The position numbers and the translations under genes were made by a program. Source: CAVWSM01 sp963799425 (GTDB taxonomy: Bacteria; Actinomycetota; Actinomycetes; Jiangellales; Jiangellaceae). Taken from it: a DNA stretch of 64,000 nucleotides. Where the stretch lies: positions 372,001 to 436,000 of the forward strand of contig CAWCXA010000012.1 of NCBI GenBank assembly GCA_963799425.1, in the 5' to 3' direction. The notes under the pieces were generated by a model. The model saw nothing but the letters and a program-made list of their open reading frames with translations, searched no databases and had not been told where the DNA came from. Shown here piece after piece: positions 16,647 to 29,308 of the stretch (the stretch's first letter is position 1; each line of letters starts with the position of its first letter).

Positions 16647-17437
16647 CAGTGCGAGCGCACCGCCCACAGATCGGGCAGCGACGGCCTGAACAGCGTCGAG
16701 CGCAGGTAGTCCGCGCCTGACGAGCCGCCCGTGCCCGTCCTGAGGCCGATGATCCGCTCGACCATCTTGACATGGCGGTAGCGCCACTCCTGGATGCCCT
16801 CGTCGATGTCGACGAGCGCCTCGCACACCTCGACGGCCGGGCCTTCCTCGTGCGCGTAGACCTCCGCGAGCACCTGCTGCACCTCAGGGTCCGGCATCCA
16901 CGGTGTGCGGGGATCTCGCTCAAAGGCGGCGGCCGGCACGTCGAACCCGGCCGCCTGCAGAAACCGGAGCAGCGAGTCGAACACCGGCCGGGACTCGACC
17001 GCTGCGGCCAGCTGCGGATCGGCAAGCACCGAGGAGTCGAAGTCGCGGCGGCCGAAGACTGCCTCGAGGACTCGGAACTGCCCGGACTGGAAGCCGCTCG
17101 CCGTGCCCAGCTTGGGCCGGAAGGACGCGAACTGCCGCGGGGTCATGGTCTCCAGGACGTCCATCTGGCCGACAATGGTCTTGAGGATCTTGGCGATGCG
17201 CCTGGCGGTGTGCAGGGCGCCGCTGCTGTTGCCCGCCTCGAGGCGCTGCTGCATCAGTGCTGCTTCGTGCAGGATCTGTTTGAACCAGAGCTCGTACACC
17301 TGATGGATCACCACGAACAACATCTCGTCGTGCTCTTCGGTCAGCGGCCGCTGGCAGGCCAGCAGCTCATCAAGGCACAGGTAGCTGCCGTACGTGACCT
17401 CGCTCGGGTCGGTCGGGCCCGACGTCGTCGTCGTCAT
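16646..17437 (-). CDS. kynA: Tryptophan 2,3-dioxygenase
   Basis: Haem dioxygenase opening the indole ring of L-tryptophan to N-formylkynurenine. 263 residues from MTTTTSGPTDP. Visible landmarks: TYGSYLCLDELLACQ, the EHDEMLFVVIHQVYELWFKQ helix with the distal histidine, FRPKLGTASGFQSGQFR, and WRYRHVKMVERIIG with the proximal haem-ligand histidine, followed by the substrate-binding GTGGSSGADYLR loop. It begins 47 bp after kynU and is followed directly by the formamidase. Confidence 0.96.
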   Translation of the reverse strand: MTTTTSGPTDPSEVTYGSYLCLDELLACQRPLTEEHDEMLFVVIHQVYELWFKQILHEAALMQQRLEAGNSSGALHTARRIAKILKTIVGQMDVLETMTPRQFASFRPKLGTASGFQSGQFRVLEAVFGRRDFDSSVLADPQLAAAVESRPVFDSLLRFLQAAGFDVPAAAFERDPRTPWMPDPEVQQVLAEVYAHEEGPAVEVCEALVDIDEGIQEWRYRHVKMVERIIGLRTGTGGSSGADYLRSTLFRPSLPDLWAVRSH

Positions 17438-17483
17438 ACCTCTCATCATGACCGTGGGGACATCCACGATGAGACGGCAGGCC

Positions 17484-18746
17484 TCAGGTGACCGGTACGT
17501 CGGGTAGGCGAAGGTCCCGGTGACTGCCCTTCTCCACCAGGCGCCGCAGCCGGTCGAAGGCGTCCCACACGTCGACGTGCCGGGTCGTGACGGGGGCAAA
17601 TCCCAGTCGCAGCCGATCCGGCGCGCGGAAGTCCGGCACCACGTGCTCGGTGTCGATCAGGGCTCGGCAAATGGCATAGGCCTCGTCGTGGGCGATCGAC
17701 ACGTGCGAGCCACGCCGCTCAGCGTCCCTCGGTGACACCACCCGGAACCCGAGATCCGTGAGCCAGGCGTCTGTCAGGGCGATGGCTTGCGCGGTGAGCG
17801 CCATCCCCTTGATCCGGAGTCGTTCGATGCCCGCCTCGGCGAGCAGCCGCGCACCCTCCTCGACGGCCACGATTCCCAGCACATTGGGCGTGCCGGCCAG
17901 AAAGCGGGCGATTCCGGCCCTCGGGTCGTACCCCTGTCCCATGCTGAACTGGTCGCGCTGACCGAACCAGCCCCAGATCGGCGACCGCAGTGCCGACTGC
18001 AGGTTGCTGCGTACGTAGAGGAAGGCGGGCGCGCCGGGTCCTGCATTGAGGTATTTGTACGTACATCCGACGGCGAGGTCAGTCCCTGACCCGTCGAGGT
18101 CGATTGGCACCGCGCCGACGGAGTGACAGAGGTCCCAGACCACGCGTGTCCCGGCGGCACCAGCGGCGGCATTGATCGACGCCATATCGGCCAGCGCACC
18201 CGAGCGGTAGTCCACGTGGGACAGCGCGACGAAGGCGGTGTCGTCGTCTATGACTGCCGCAACGGTCTCGGGCGTAGGACCGGCGATCTCGTCGAATTCG
18301 ACGAACCGCACCATGCCCCCCTGGGCGGCTGCGATGCCCTCGAGCACGTAACGGTCGGTAGGAAAGTTGCCGACGTCGGTCACGATCGTCCGGCGACCGT
18401 TCGCGGCCGCCAGGGCCGCGGACGCGACCTTGTAGAAGTTGACCGTCGTGGAGTCTGAGAGGACGACCTGCCCGGGCGCCGCGCCGAGGAAGTGTTCACC
18501 CAGCAGGTCGCCGACGCGCTCCGGCAGCTCGTACCAGCCCTCGTTCCAGCTGCGGATCAGCCTGTCGCCCCACTCATCGCGGACCACGTCGGTAAGCCGG
18601 TCGACCGTCGATCGAGGGAGCCGACCCAGGGAGTTGCCGTCGAGGTAGATCAGGTCCGGATCGGGACGGTCGAACCCGTCGACGAGCGACGCCAGCGAGT
18701 CCTCGGCGTCCAGCCGCTCAGCGGTCGCGCGCAGCGTGTGGTCCAT
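17484..18746 (-). CDS. kynU: Kynureninase
   Basis: PLP enzyme cleaving kynurenine to anthranilate and alanine. 420 residues from ATG 18746 (MDHTLRATAERL); upstream in-frame codons look non-coding. The motif YLDGNSLGRLPRST is diagnostic; DSTTVNFYKV binds phosphate, VVWDLCHSVGAVPIDLD holds the PLP aspartate/histidine, and the Schiff-base lysine is in GCTYKYLNAGPGAPAF. The three-gene order gives tryptophan to anthranilate; no anthranilate-degrading or quinolinate genes follow. Confidence 0.96.
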   Translation of the reverse strand: MDHTLRATAERLDAEDSLASLVDGFDRPDPDLIYLDGNSLGRLPRSTVDRLTDVVRDEWGDRLIRSWNEGWYELPERVGDLLGEHFLGAAPGQVVLSDSTTVNFYKVASAALAAANGRRTIVTDVGNFPTDRYVLEGIAAAQGGMVRFVEFDEIAGPTPETVAAVIDDDTAFVALSHVDYRSGALADMASINAAAGAAGTRVVWDLCHSVGAVPIDLDGSGTDLAVGCTYKYLNAGPGAPAFLYVRSNLQSALRSPIWGWFGQRDQFSMGQGYDPRAGIARFLAGTPNVLGIVAVEEGARLLAEAGIERLRIKGMALTAQAIALTDAWLTDLGFRVVSPRDAERRGSHVSIAHDEAYAICRALIDTEHVVPDFRAPDRLRLGFAPVTTRHVDVWDAFDRLRRLVEKGSHRDLRLPDVPVT

Positions 18747-18907
18747 GCCCGGCAGGCTAGTGTCCGGGCGGCCCATGGGCGGCCGCGGCGGATACCAGGA
18801 ATTGCCCAAAGAGTGATATCAATGGGCTTTCGGCTGGGGGCCCGGATTGACGTCGCGAGTTTGGAATTGGACGATACTTCCGACATTCCGCCAATGAGGG
18901 GCCGGCC

Positions 18908-19702
18908 ATGGTCGACATCCACCACTTCTCCTACGGCATCCTGACGCCCTTTTTGGCCTATGTGATGTCCTGCACCGGGGCCGCGCTGGGCCTGTCGTGC
19001 ACCTCCAGGGCCCGGGCCGTCACCGGAAGGGCGCGGAGAAGGTGGCTCGTTCTGGGCGCGATCTCGATCGGCGGCACCGGCATCTGGGTCATGCACTTCA
19101 TCGCGATGCTCGGGTTCACCGTGCCGGGCCTGCCGATCCGCTATAACGTCCTCGCCACCGTGGCCAGCGCACTCATCGCCGTCCTCGTGGTCGGTGTCGG
19201 CCTGTTCATCGTCGGCTTTGGCGGCAACAGGATCCCCGCCCTGCTGTTCGGCGGACTGTTCGCCGGCTTGGGCGTGGCCAGCATGCACTACCTCGGCATG
19301 TACGCGATGCACCTACCTGGCACGGTGCACTACGACGGATTCCGGGTCCTCCAATCGGTGATCATCGCCGTGGTGGCGGCGACGGTAGCCCTGTGGTTCA
19401 CGCTGCGGGTGCGCGGTGTGGCAGCGACCACGTTCGCGACCCTGCTGATGGGTGCAGCCGTCTGCGGTATGCACTACACCGGGATGTCCGCGATGAGCGT
19501 CATCCACAACGGAACCGAGGCGGCTCCGCACGGAGCGAGCGCGGGTCAGCTGCTCGTGCCGCTGATCATGGGCATCAGCGTCGTTACCGTCATCATGACC
19601 TTGATCGTCGGTATCTGGCCCAACGAGGACGAGATGCGCACCGAGGCCGAGCTGGACGCCGCCCTCGAGGCTCACCGGATGGCCCGCAGCCGGATCGGCT
19701 GA
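18908..19702 (+). CDS. Stand-alone MHYT-domain membrane sensor protein
   Basis: 264 residues, about seven membrane segments. Three MHYT motifs are visible: WVMHFIAMLGF, SMHYLGMYAMH and GMHYTGMSAMS, each with neighbouring Met/His thought in this family to coordinate copper for sensing O2, CO or NO. No GGDEF, EAL or kinase domain is fused; the C-terminus ends in a short charged helix (NEDEMRTEAELDAALEAH). ATG preceded by GAGGGGC. It is divergent from kynU and is followed 20 bp later by a VIT-family gene. Confidence 0.88.
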   Translation: MVDIHHFSYGILTPFLAYVMSCTGAALGLSCTSRARAVTGRARRRWLVLGAISIGGTGIWVMHFIAMLGFTVPGLPIRYNVLATVASALIAVLVVGVGLFIVGFGGNRIPALLFGGLFAGLGVASMHYLGMYAMHLPGTVHYDGFRVLQSVIIAVVAATVALWFTLRVRGVAATTFATLLMGAAVCGMHYTGMSAMSVIHNGTEAAPHGASAGQLLVPLIMGISVVTVIMTLIVGIWPNEDEMRTEAELDAALEAHRMARSRIG

Positions 19703-19721
19703 TCCCCGTACGCTGGAACGC

Positions 19722-20444
19722 GTGGTCGTCGGCCAACCGCATCCGGGGCGCACCGAGCCGGATCGGCCGTCCGGGTCGCTGAGCCTGAACGCGTTGCGCG
19801 CCGGGGTGCTCGGCGCCAACGACGGCATCGTCTCGGTTGCCGGCATCGTCCTCGGCGTGGCAGGCGCGACCACTGATCGCACGACCATCGTCACCGCAGG
19901 AATCGCCGGGCTGGTCGCCGGCGCCCTCTCGATGGCTGTGGGCGAGTACGTCTCGGTCTCCGCACAACGCGACAGCGAGCGGGCAGTGCTCGAACGGGAG
20001 CGGCGGGAGCTTGCGGAGGACCCCGCCGGCGAGTTGCGTGAGCTCACCGGGATCTATCAGGACAAGGGCCTGTCCCACGACCTCGCCGAGCAGGTGGCCG
20101 CAGAGCTGACGCGGCGCGACGCGTTCGCCGCCCATGCCGAAGCGGAGCTCCGCCTCGACCCGCATGACCTGGTCAGCCCGTTGCGTGCGGCCGCCTCGTC
20201 GCTGATGGCCTTCGTGATCGGTGCGCTGCTCCCGCTGGCCGCGATCCTCCTTCCACCGCATGCCTCGCAGCGCGTACCCGTCACGGTGGTCGCGGTCGTC
20301 GTCGCGCTCACCCTGACCGGTACGATCAGCGCACGACTCGGCCGGGCCAGCGTGCGCACCGCCATAGCGCGCAATGTCGCTGGGGGTCTTCTGGCGATGG
20401 CCATCACCTACGGGATCGGCCGGCTGGTCGGGATGGCGGTCTGA
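19722..20444 (+). CDS. VIT1/CCC1-family Fe/Mn transporter
   Basis: 240-residue membrane protein. The first helices carry LRAGVLGANDGIVSVAGIVLGVAGA and GLVAGALSMAVGEYVSVSAQRDSE, the hallmark VIT/CCC1 pattern, followed by the acidic cytosolic metal-binding region and two C-terminal hairpins (LLPLAAILLPP, GGLLAMAITYGIGRLVG). Start GTG at 19722. Family members move Fe2+ or Mn2+ by proton antiport; no rubrerythrin-like domain is fused. Converges with the lactonase gene, 4 bp apart. Confidence 0.92.
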   Translation: MVVGQPHPGRTEPDRPSGSLSLNALRAGVLGANDGIVSVAGIVLGVAGATTDRTTIVTAGIAGLVAGALSMAVGEYVSVSAQRDSERAVLERERRELAEDPAGELRELTGIYQDKGLSHDLAEQVAAELTRRDAFAAHAEAELRLDPHDLVSPLRAAASSLMAFVIGALLPLAAILLPPHASQRVPVTVVAVVVALTLTGTISARLGRASVRTAIARNVAGGLLAMAITYGIGRLVGMAV

Positions 20445-20448
20445 GCCG

Positions 20449-21483
20449 TCAGACCTGGGCGGCCACGATGCACGTCGGGCTGGCGACCTCCACGTCGTGG
20501 ACGAGGTGGGGGGTCCCCGTCTGCGGGTCGACACGGAATAGAGAGATGGCGTGCGAGTCTTCGTTGGCTACGTACAGCCATCCGTCGATCAACGCGAAAT
20601 GGCGTGGCCAGCGCCCGTGCACCGAGATCTCCGAGAACGGCCGAAGCGCTCCACGCGCGACGTCGAAGGTGGTGATCGTGCCGGCGCCGCGGTTGGCCAC
20701 GTAAGCGAATCGGCCGTCGGCCGATACCGCAATCTCGCTGGGCAGATTCCGTTCCGCGGGCGGGTCGATCGTGGAGGGGCGCCTGTCGACCTCGACCAGC
20801 TCACCGCCGGGCGCGACTGACAGTGACAGCACCGAGGACGCGAGCTCGCCGGAGACGAGCAGGCGTCCGTCGGGGTGATGCGCGAGATGCCGGGGGCCGG
20901 TGCCGGGCCGCAGCGCATTGACCCGCACCGACTTCAACCGGCCGGTGCTCGGGTCGAGGGTGAGCTCGCGGATTGCGTCCGAGCCAAGATCGACGACGCG
21001 TAGGGGGTTGCTGCCGGCAGCCAGCGACACGTGATGCGCGTGCGCCGCCTCTTGCCGGTCGGGATCGGGGCCAGACCCCTCGAAGGTGACGAGATCGGTC
21101 CGCGCGCCAATGCTGCCGTCGTCCTGCAGGGCGTGGACGCTGACCGAACCGGAGCTGTAGTGCGCCACGACGACATGGCCCGCGTCCGGCGTGACAATCA
21201 GGTGGCATGGCCCGGACCCGCCCACCGGCCGAGCACCGAGGTCGTGGAGCCCGCCGTCGCGGCCGATCGCGAGCGCCCGTACCGCACCGTCGTCACGCTC
21301 CTCCACGGCGTAGAGCACCGGCAGCCGTGGAGACAGCGCGAGGAACGACGGGTCGGCCACCGCCACGGGCTCGCCTACGGGTGTGAGCGTGCCTGAGCCC
21401 GGGTCGCGTTGGAACACGCTGATCCCGCGACCTTGCCCGCCGGCGTTCCGCGTGTAACTGCCGACGTAGACGATCTCGGTCAT
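20449..21483 (-). CDS. Beta-propeller lactonase, 6-phosphogluconolactonase (YbhE) family
   Basis: 344 residues from MTEIVYVGSYT, with GAGAGG nine bases upstream favouring this ATG over one three codons earlier. Repeating blade motifs are clear: GRGISVFQRDPGSGTLTPVG, PSFLALSPRLPVLYAVEE, GPCHLIVTPDAGHVVVAHY, GPRHLAHHPDGRLLVSGE, LPSEIAVSADGRFAYVANRG, WPRHFALIDGWLYVANEDS. Seven-bladed lactonase_7 fold; the physiological substrate may be 6-phosphogluconolactone or another lactone. Isolated from sugar genes here. Confidence 0.87.
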   Translation of the reverse strand: MTEIVYVGSYTRNAGGQGRGISVFQRDPGSGTLTPVGEPVAVADPSFLALSPRLPVLYAVEERDDGAVRALAIGRDGGLHDLGARPVGGSGPCHLIVTPDAGHVVVAHYSSGSVSVHALQDDGSIGARTDLVTFEGSGPDPDRQEAAHAHHVSLAAGSNPLRVVDLGSDAIRELTLDPSTGRLKSVRVNALRPGTGPRHLAHHPDGRLLVSGELASSVLSLSVAPGGELVEVDRRPSTIDPPAERNLPSEIAVSADGRFAYVANRGAGTITTFDVARGALRPFSEISVHGRWPRHFALIDGWLYVANEDSHAISLFRVDPQTGTPHLVHDVEVASPTCIVAAQV

Positions 21484-21559
21484 GCGGCGCATCCTCTCGC
21501 GTCGCTCCCTTCCCTCGCCGATCTTGAGACATCCGCGGGGCTAACGCACCCAGAATGTC

Positions 21560-22690
21560 TCAAGAGCCTGAGTCGGCTCGGACGACGAGCATGCCGTCCC
21601 GATCGGGGCGCAGTGCGGTGCCGTACTTCGCGCTCGCTGCGGATAGCGTGCCCGCGAACCACTCGACGTCTGGCGGGCTGGCGCGGCGAAGCCGCAGCGC
21701 GTGAGCCTGCAGGACAGCGATGCGCAGCTCACGGAGCGCCCCGGTCGTCGGATCGACCTCGGCGAAGTACAGCGGGCGCAGGTCGTCGCGGAACTGCTCG
21801 TACCCGCTGATTCCCTCGTAGTCGTTGATGAAGTCGCCGCAGCCGTAGAGGATCAGCCGACCCGCGTATACCTCCAGCGGTCGTGCGTGGTGCGACGAGT
21901 GCCCGTGCACGATGTCAACGCCTCGCTCGACGAGGGCATGGGCAAACCGCTCGTGCTCCTGTGGCACGTCGTACCCCCAGTTGGAGCCCCAGTGGATCGA
22001 CACGAGCGCGATGTCACCGCCTCGCCGTGCATCGTCGAGCTGCCGCGCGAGCTGTGCTGCGGTCGCCTCCGTGAGGTCGCGTACGACATTGACGCCCGGA
22101 CGGACTGGTGTCGCTGCCCAGGACAGCGGGACGCCACTCGAGGGGTGTCCGACGGCGAGGACCAGCATCCGCTGAGCGCCGACGGGTATGACTGCCGGGC
22201 GCTGCGCCTCGGTGCTGTCTCGTCCCGCGCCAGCGGTCCGCAAACCTTTGCTGTGCAGGCTATCCAGCGTCTCGATTAGCCCGGCCTGACCGAAGTCGAG
22301 GACATGATTGTTAGCCAGGCTGCACACGTCGGGGGAGCCGGCCCGCAAGGCCGGCAAGTTGTCAGGGTGCATGCGGTAGTGGATGCCCTTGCCTGACGAG
22401 AACGCGTCGCTGCGGGTCACGCTGGTCTCGAGGTTGAGGACGCGCATGTCTGGGGCCATGGCTGCATCGATCTCGAGCGCATCGCCCCACGGCCACGGGT
22501 AGTCGACCGGTCGCGGCACGGGGCCGGCGACCTGCTCGGCCAGCTCCACGTAGCGGCGCGCGTTCGTCACGTACGACTCGCGAAGCCTCGGGTCGCCCGG
22601 ATGCGGCAGCACCTGGTCGACCCCGCGGCCCAGCATCACATCGCCGCAGAGACTGACGGTGATCGAGGTCGTCGCTCGCTGCCTCCTCAA
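21560..22690 (-). CDS. CapA-family metallophosphatase-like protein
   Basis: 376 residues. The N-terminal CGDVMLGRGVDQ, LETSVT, SLANNHVLDFGQAGL and VSIHWGSNW motifs with IVHGHSSHHARPLEVY define the PGA-cap/CapA fold related to calcineurin-like phosphatases. The only usable start is TTG at 22690, preceding SLCGDVML by 13 residues. No membrane segment, unlike classical CapA. Nearby polyglutamate genes (CapB/CapC) are absent, so capsule synthesis is not implied. Confidence 0.88.
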   Translation of the reverse strand: MRRQRATTSITVSLCGDVMLGRGVDQVLPHPGDPRLRESYVTNARRYVELAEQVAGPVPRPVDYPWPWGDALEIDAAMAPDMRVLNLETSVTRSDAFSSGKGIHYRMHPDNLPALRAGSPDVCSLANNHVLDFGQAGLIETLDSLHSKGLRTAGAGRDSTEAQRPAVIPVGAQRMLVLAVGHPSSGVPLSWAATPVRPGVNVVRDLTEATAAQLARQLDDARRGGDIALVSIHWGSNWGYDVPQEHERFAHALVERGVDIVHGHSSHHARPLEVYAGRLILYGCGDFINDYEGISGYEQFRDDLRPLYFAEVDPTTGALRELRIAVLQAHALRLRRASPPDVEWFAGTLSAASAKYGTALRPDRDGMLVVRADSGS

Positions 22691-22716
22691 ACGTGTTGAT
22701 CATGGCGGAGATGTGA

Positions 22717-26667
<3,951 letters not shown>

Positions 26668-26689
26668 ACGCTGACCAGGATAGGTGGCG

Positions 26690-26910
26690 TGCCCGGGTCG
26701 GCGTGCCGCCAAGGGGCTGGGACCCTTCCGACTCCGGCACCTGCTCGGACACCGCGAGCGCGATCGCCATCAGAACGGTGGCGTGCCAGGTGCGGAAGTC
26801 CTTGGCTGTCACGTCGCAGCCCCGGCCGTGGCGCAGACGGGTGATTCCGTCGCCTCGCGGATCAGATCGCCGCAGTCGTGCCATGCCGCGCCACCATCGT
26901 GAACTCCCGG
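26690..26910 (-). pseudogene. Decayed C-terminal fragment of type IB DNA topoisomerase
   Basis: On the minus strand one frame reads VTAKDFRTWHATVLMAIALAVSE, the signature just downstream of the active-site region in poxvirus/eukaryote-like topoisomerase IB (TAKDFRTW motif). About 30 bp upstream, in another frame, DLIREATES matches the expected preceding helix. The frames are interrupted by a stop and no tyrosine-containing C-terminus or N-terminal domain survives. This 327-bp gap (26668-26994) otherwise shows nothing. A relic of a lost gene is the simplest explanation. Confidence 0.72.
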
Positions 26911-26994
26911 TTGGGGTGCAGGATGGCACTCACAGTCACCGCGCCTAGCTTCGCTAAACGGTCTGAGTAGCCGCGGGGAGGTTGGAGGGCGTAC

Positions 26995-27510
26995 GTGGTG
27001 AGCGCGGACAACGAGGCGCGACACAGCGGCGGTCGGAACGAGACCCGGCAGGAGCGGGACGACCGCAACTACAACGAGCTGCTGCAGGAGCTGCGCGTCG
27101 CGCAGACCGGGGTGCAGATCCTGTTTGCGTTCTTGCTCTCGCTGCCGTTCCTGCAGGGGTTCCAGATCGAGTCCGACGGCCGTCGGGTGGTCTACAGCGT
27201 CACCCTGCTGTGCGCCGCGTTATCCGCACTCTCGCTGATCGCTCCCGTGCCATTCCATCGGCTGGTGTTCCGCAAGCGGCTGAAGGAGTCCCTGGTGCAG
27301 GCCAGCAACCGGCTTGCACTGGCGGGCGTGGGGTTCCTGCTGCTCGCGATGGCGGGCGCCCTCTGGCTGGTGTTCGACTCCTTATGGTCCGCGACCACGG
27401 CTGGCGTCGTGGCAGGCGCGTTCACCCTGCTCGGGGTCGGCTTCTGGGCGGTGTGGCCGCTGGGTCGGCGCCTTCGGGAGTTCGAGGACGAGCCACCGCC
27501 GGCCGACTGA
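26995..27510 (+). CDS. Four-helix membrane protein, DUF6328-like
   Basis: 171 residues. A charged N-terminus (ETRQERDDRNYNELLQELRVAQTGVQ) leads into four hydrophobic segments: ILFAFLLSLPFLQGF, VTLLCAALSALSLIAPV, LALAGVGFLLLAMAGALWLV and TAGVVAGAFTLLGVGFWAVW. This matches the widespread actinobacterial DUF6328 family. GTG start with GGAGGG upstream. Convergent with the next small gene. Function unknown. Confidence 0.8.
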   Translation: MVSADNEARHSGGRNETRQERDDRNYNELLQELRVAQTGVQILFAFLLSLPFLQGFQIESDGRRVVYSVTLLCAALSALSLIAPVPFHRLVFRKRLKESLVQASNRLALAGVGFLLLAMAGALWLVFDSLWSATTAGVVAGAFTLLGVGFWAVWPLGRRLREFEDEPPPAD

Positions 27511-27527
27511 GGTCACACCAAGGGCGG

Positions 27528-27776
27528 TCAGAGCAGTTCGTCGTCGACCGTCTCGCCCTCTTCGACGAAGGCCTGGAACTGGCGCGTGTCTTCGCCGGGG
27601 GTCTCGGCGATGACTCCGCCGGTGTTGAGCTGCGCCCAAGCCGCCTCGGTGCGCTCGATCTCGCGCTGGGCCAGCTCGATCAACGAGCGCAGCCCATCTG
27701 CTCCGAGTTGGTTTCGTACACTTTCGACCGCATTGATGACAATAGAATCAAAGTGCGCCACGGCTTTGCTCCTCAC
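27528..27776 (-). CDS. Small conserved-looking helical protein (82 aa)
   Basis: GTG start at 27776 chosen because GGGAGG lies four bases upstream. The product is soluble and helical (VESVRNQLGADGLRSLIELAQREIERTEAAWAQL) with an acidic C-terminus. No family recognised. Divergent from the thioredoxin gene. Confidence 0.6.
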   Translation of the reverse strand: MRSKAVAHFDSIVINAVESVRNQLGADGLRSLIELAQREIERTEAAWAQLNTGGVIAETPGEDTRQFQAFVEEGETVDDELL

Positions 27777-27912
27777 ATACCTCCCGCTAGGTGACTGAAG
27801 CGTGACCCTACCCTGCCCGTGACGTGCCATGCCTCACGCCCCGCCTCGGAATGTCAGGCGCGCTCAGCGGCGTTGGACGTGACAGTCGACAAAGCCTAAG
27901 GAGCTGTGCCGA

Positions 27913-28287
27913 GTGGCGACTTTGACCCTGACCCAGGACAACCACGACGCGACCGTGCAAGACGGAATCGTCCTGATTGACTTCTGGGCGGCCTGGTGCG
28001 GGCCGTGCCGCACATTCGCACCTGTGTTCGAGCGTGCATCCGAGAAGCACGGCGACATCACGTTCGCCAAGGTCGACACCGAGGACCAGCAGGAACTGGC
28101 GGCCCGCTACGGCGTGCGGTCGATCCCGACGCTCGTGATCTACCGAGACGGGATCCCGCTGTTCGCGCAGCCGGGCGCGCTGCCGGAGGGTGTCCTCGAA
28201 GACCTGGTCAGTCAGACACGTGGATTGGACATGGACGACGTCCGGGCGCAGTACGCCGCGCAGGTGGCGACTCACGCGCACGAGTGA
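27913..28287 (+). CDS. trxA: Thioredoxin
   Basis: 124 residues with the redox motif in DFWAAWCGPCRTFAPVFE, the buried FAKVDTEDQQELAARYGVRSIPTLVIYRDG with the cis-proline (SIPT), and a ~15-residue C-terminal extension beyond the usual fold (MDDVRAQYAAQVATHAHE). Cytoplasmic. GTG start. No thioredoxin reductase nearby, so it is a secondary thioredoxin. Confidence 0.93.
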   Translation: MATLTLTQDNHDATVQDGIVLIDFWAAWCGPCRTFAPVFERASEKHGDITFAKVDTEDQQELAARYGVRSIPTLVIYRDGIPLFAQPGALPEGVLEDLVSQTRGLDMDDVRAQYAAQVATHAHE

Positions 28288-28339
28288 TCCGTGCCCGCCA
28301 GGCATCGCCCTCGCGCTCGCCTTCCGGTAAAGAGGAGGC

Positions 28340-29275
28340 ATGGCGCAGACGGAGCAGCGCGTATCAGTTGAGGTCGACGGTCGTCGGCTGAGCCTCTCCA
28401 ACCTCGACAAGGTGCTCTACCCGGAGACCGGGTTCACCAAGGGTGAGGTGATCGACTACTACTCGCGCATCGCCCCGACCATGCTGCCGCACATCGCCGA
28501 GCGTCCAGTGACGCGTAAGCGCTGGCCAAACGGCGTCGACCAGGCGAGCTTCTTCGAGAAGAACGCTCCCCGTGGCACCCCGAGCTGGGTTCGAACGGTG
28601 GTGCTCCCGAGCCCGGGCAGCACGATGGACCGGGACACCGTGGAGTACGTGGTCGCCGAGGACCTGGCCGCCCTTGTGTGGCTGGCCAACCTCGCAGTAC
28701 TCGAAATCCACGTTCCTCAGTGGCGCGTGACGGCCAAGGGCAAGGCCGTAAATCCGGACCGGCTGGTTCTCGACCTCGACCCCGGAGCGCCGGCCAACAT
28801 CATCCAGTGCGCGCAGGTCGCACTGATGCTGCGCGAACAACTCACCGCCGACGGCCTTGTCCCGTACGCCAAATCCAGCGGCAACAAGGGGATGCAGCTC
28901 ATGGTCGCGCTGGACGCGAAGCGCCCCGCCGAGGACGTACACGGCTATGCGCGCGAGCTGGCCGAGCGCCTGGAGCGCGACCACCGCTCACTGGTCGTCT
29001 CCGACATGAACAAGCGGCTGCGACGCGGCAAGGTGCTCGTCGACTGGAGCCAGAACCACCCCGCGAAGACGACCATCGCCCCGTACTCGCTGCGTGGCCG
29101 CGAGCAGCCCACCGTGTCGACACCGGTGACCTGGGATGAGGTGGAGCAGGCTGCGCGGAGCAAGGCGTCGACACGACTGCCCTTGCGGTTCGACAGCGAC
29201 GACGTGTTGGGCCGCGTGGCGGAGCATGGTGATCTGATGGCTGGGCTGCTCGACGAGGCGCACTCGCTGCCCTAG
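28340..29275 (+). CDS. Stand-alone LigD-type primase-polymerase domain
   Basis: 311-residue archaeo-eukaryotic-primase-type polymerase (LigD Pol family) of bacterial non-homologous end joining. Landmarks: NLDKVLYPETGFTKGEVIDYYSRIAPTM-type N-terminus, RWPNGVDQASFFEKNAP, the catalytic DxD in LVLDLDPG, YAKSSGNKGMQLMV, and KVLVDWSQNHPAKTTIAPYSLR. No ligase or phosphoesterase domain and no Ku gene in the window; actinobacteria often carry several free-standing Pol proteins used in gap filling. Confidence 0.94.
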   Translation: MAQTEQRVSVEVDGRRLSLSNLDKVLYPETGFTKGEVIDYYSRIAPTMLPHIAERPVTRKRWPNGVDQASFFEKNAPRGTPSWVRTVVLPSPGSTMDRDTVEYVVAEDLAALVWLANLAVLEIHVPQWRVTAKGKAVNPDRLVLDLDPGAPANIIQCAQVALMLREQLTADGLVPYAKSSGNKGMQLMVALDAKRPAEDVHGYARELAERLERDHRSLVVSDMNKRLRRGKVLVDWSQNHPAKTTIAPYSLRGREQPTVSTPVTWDEVEQAARSKASTRLPLRFDSDDVLGRVAEHGDLMAGLLDEAHSLP

Positions 29276-29308
29276 CGCAGTCAGCTGGCGGTGAGGTCCG
29301 CGGCACTC

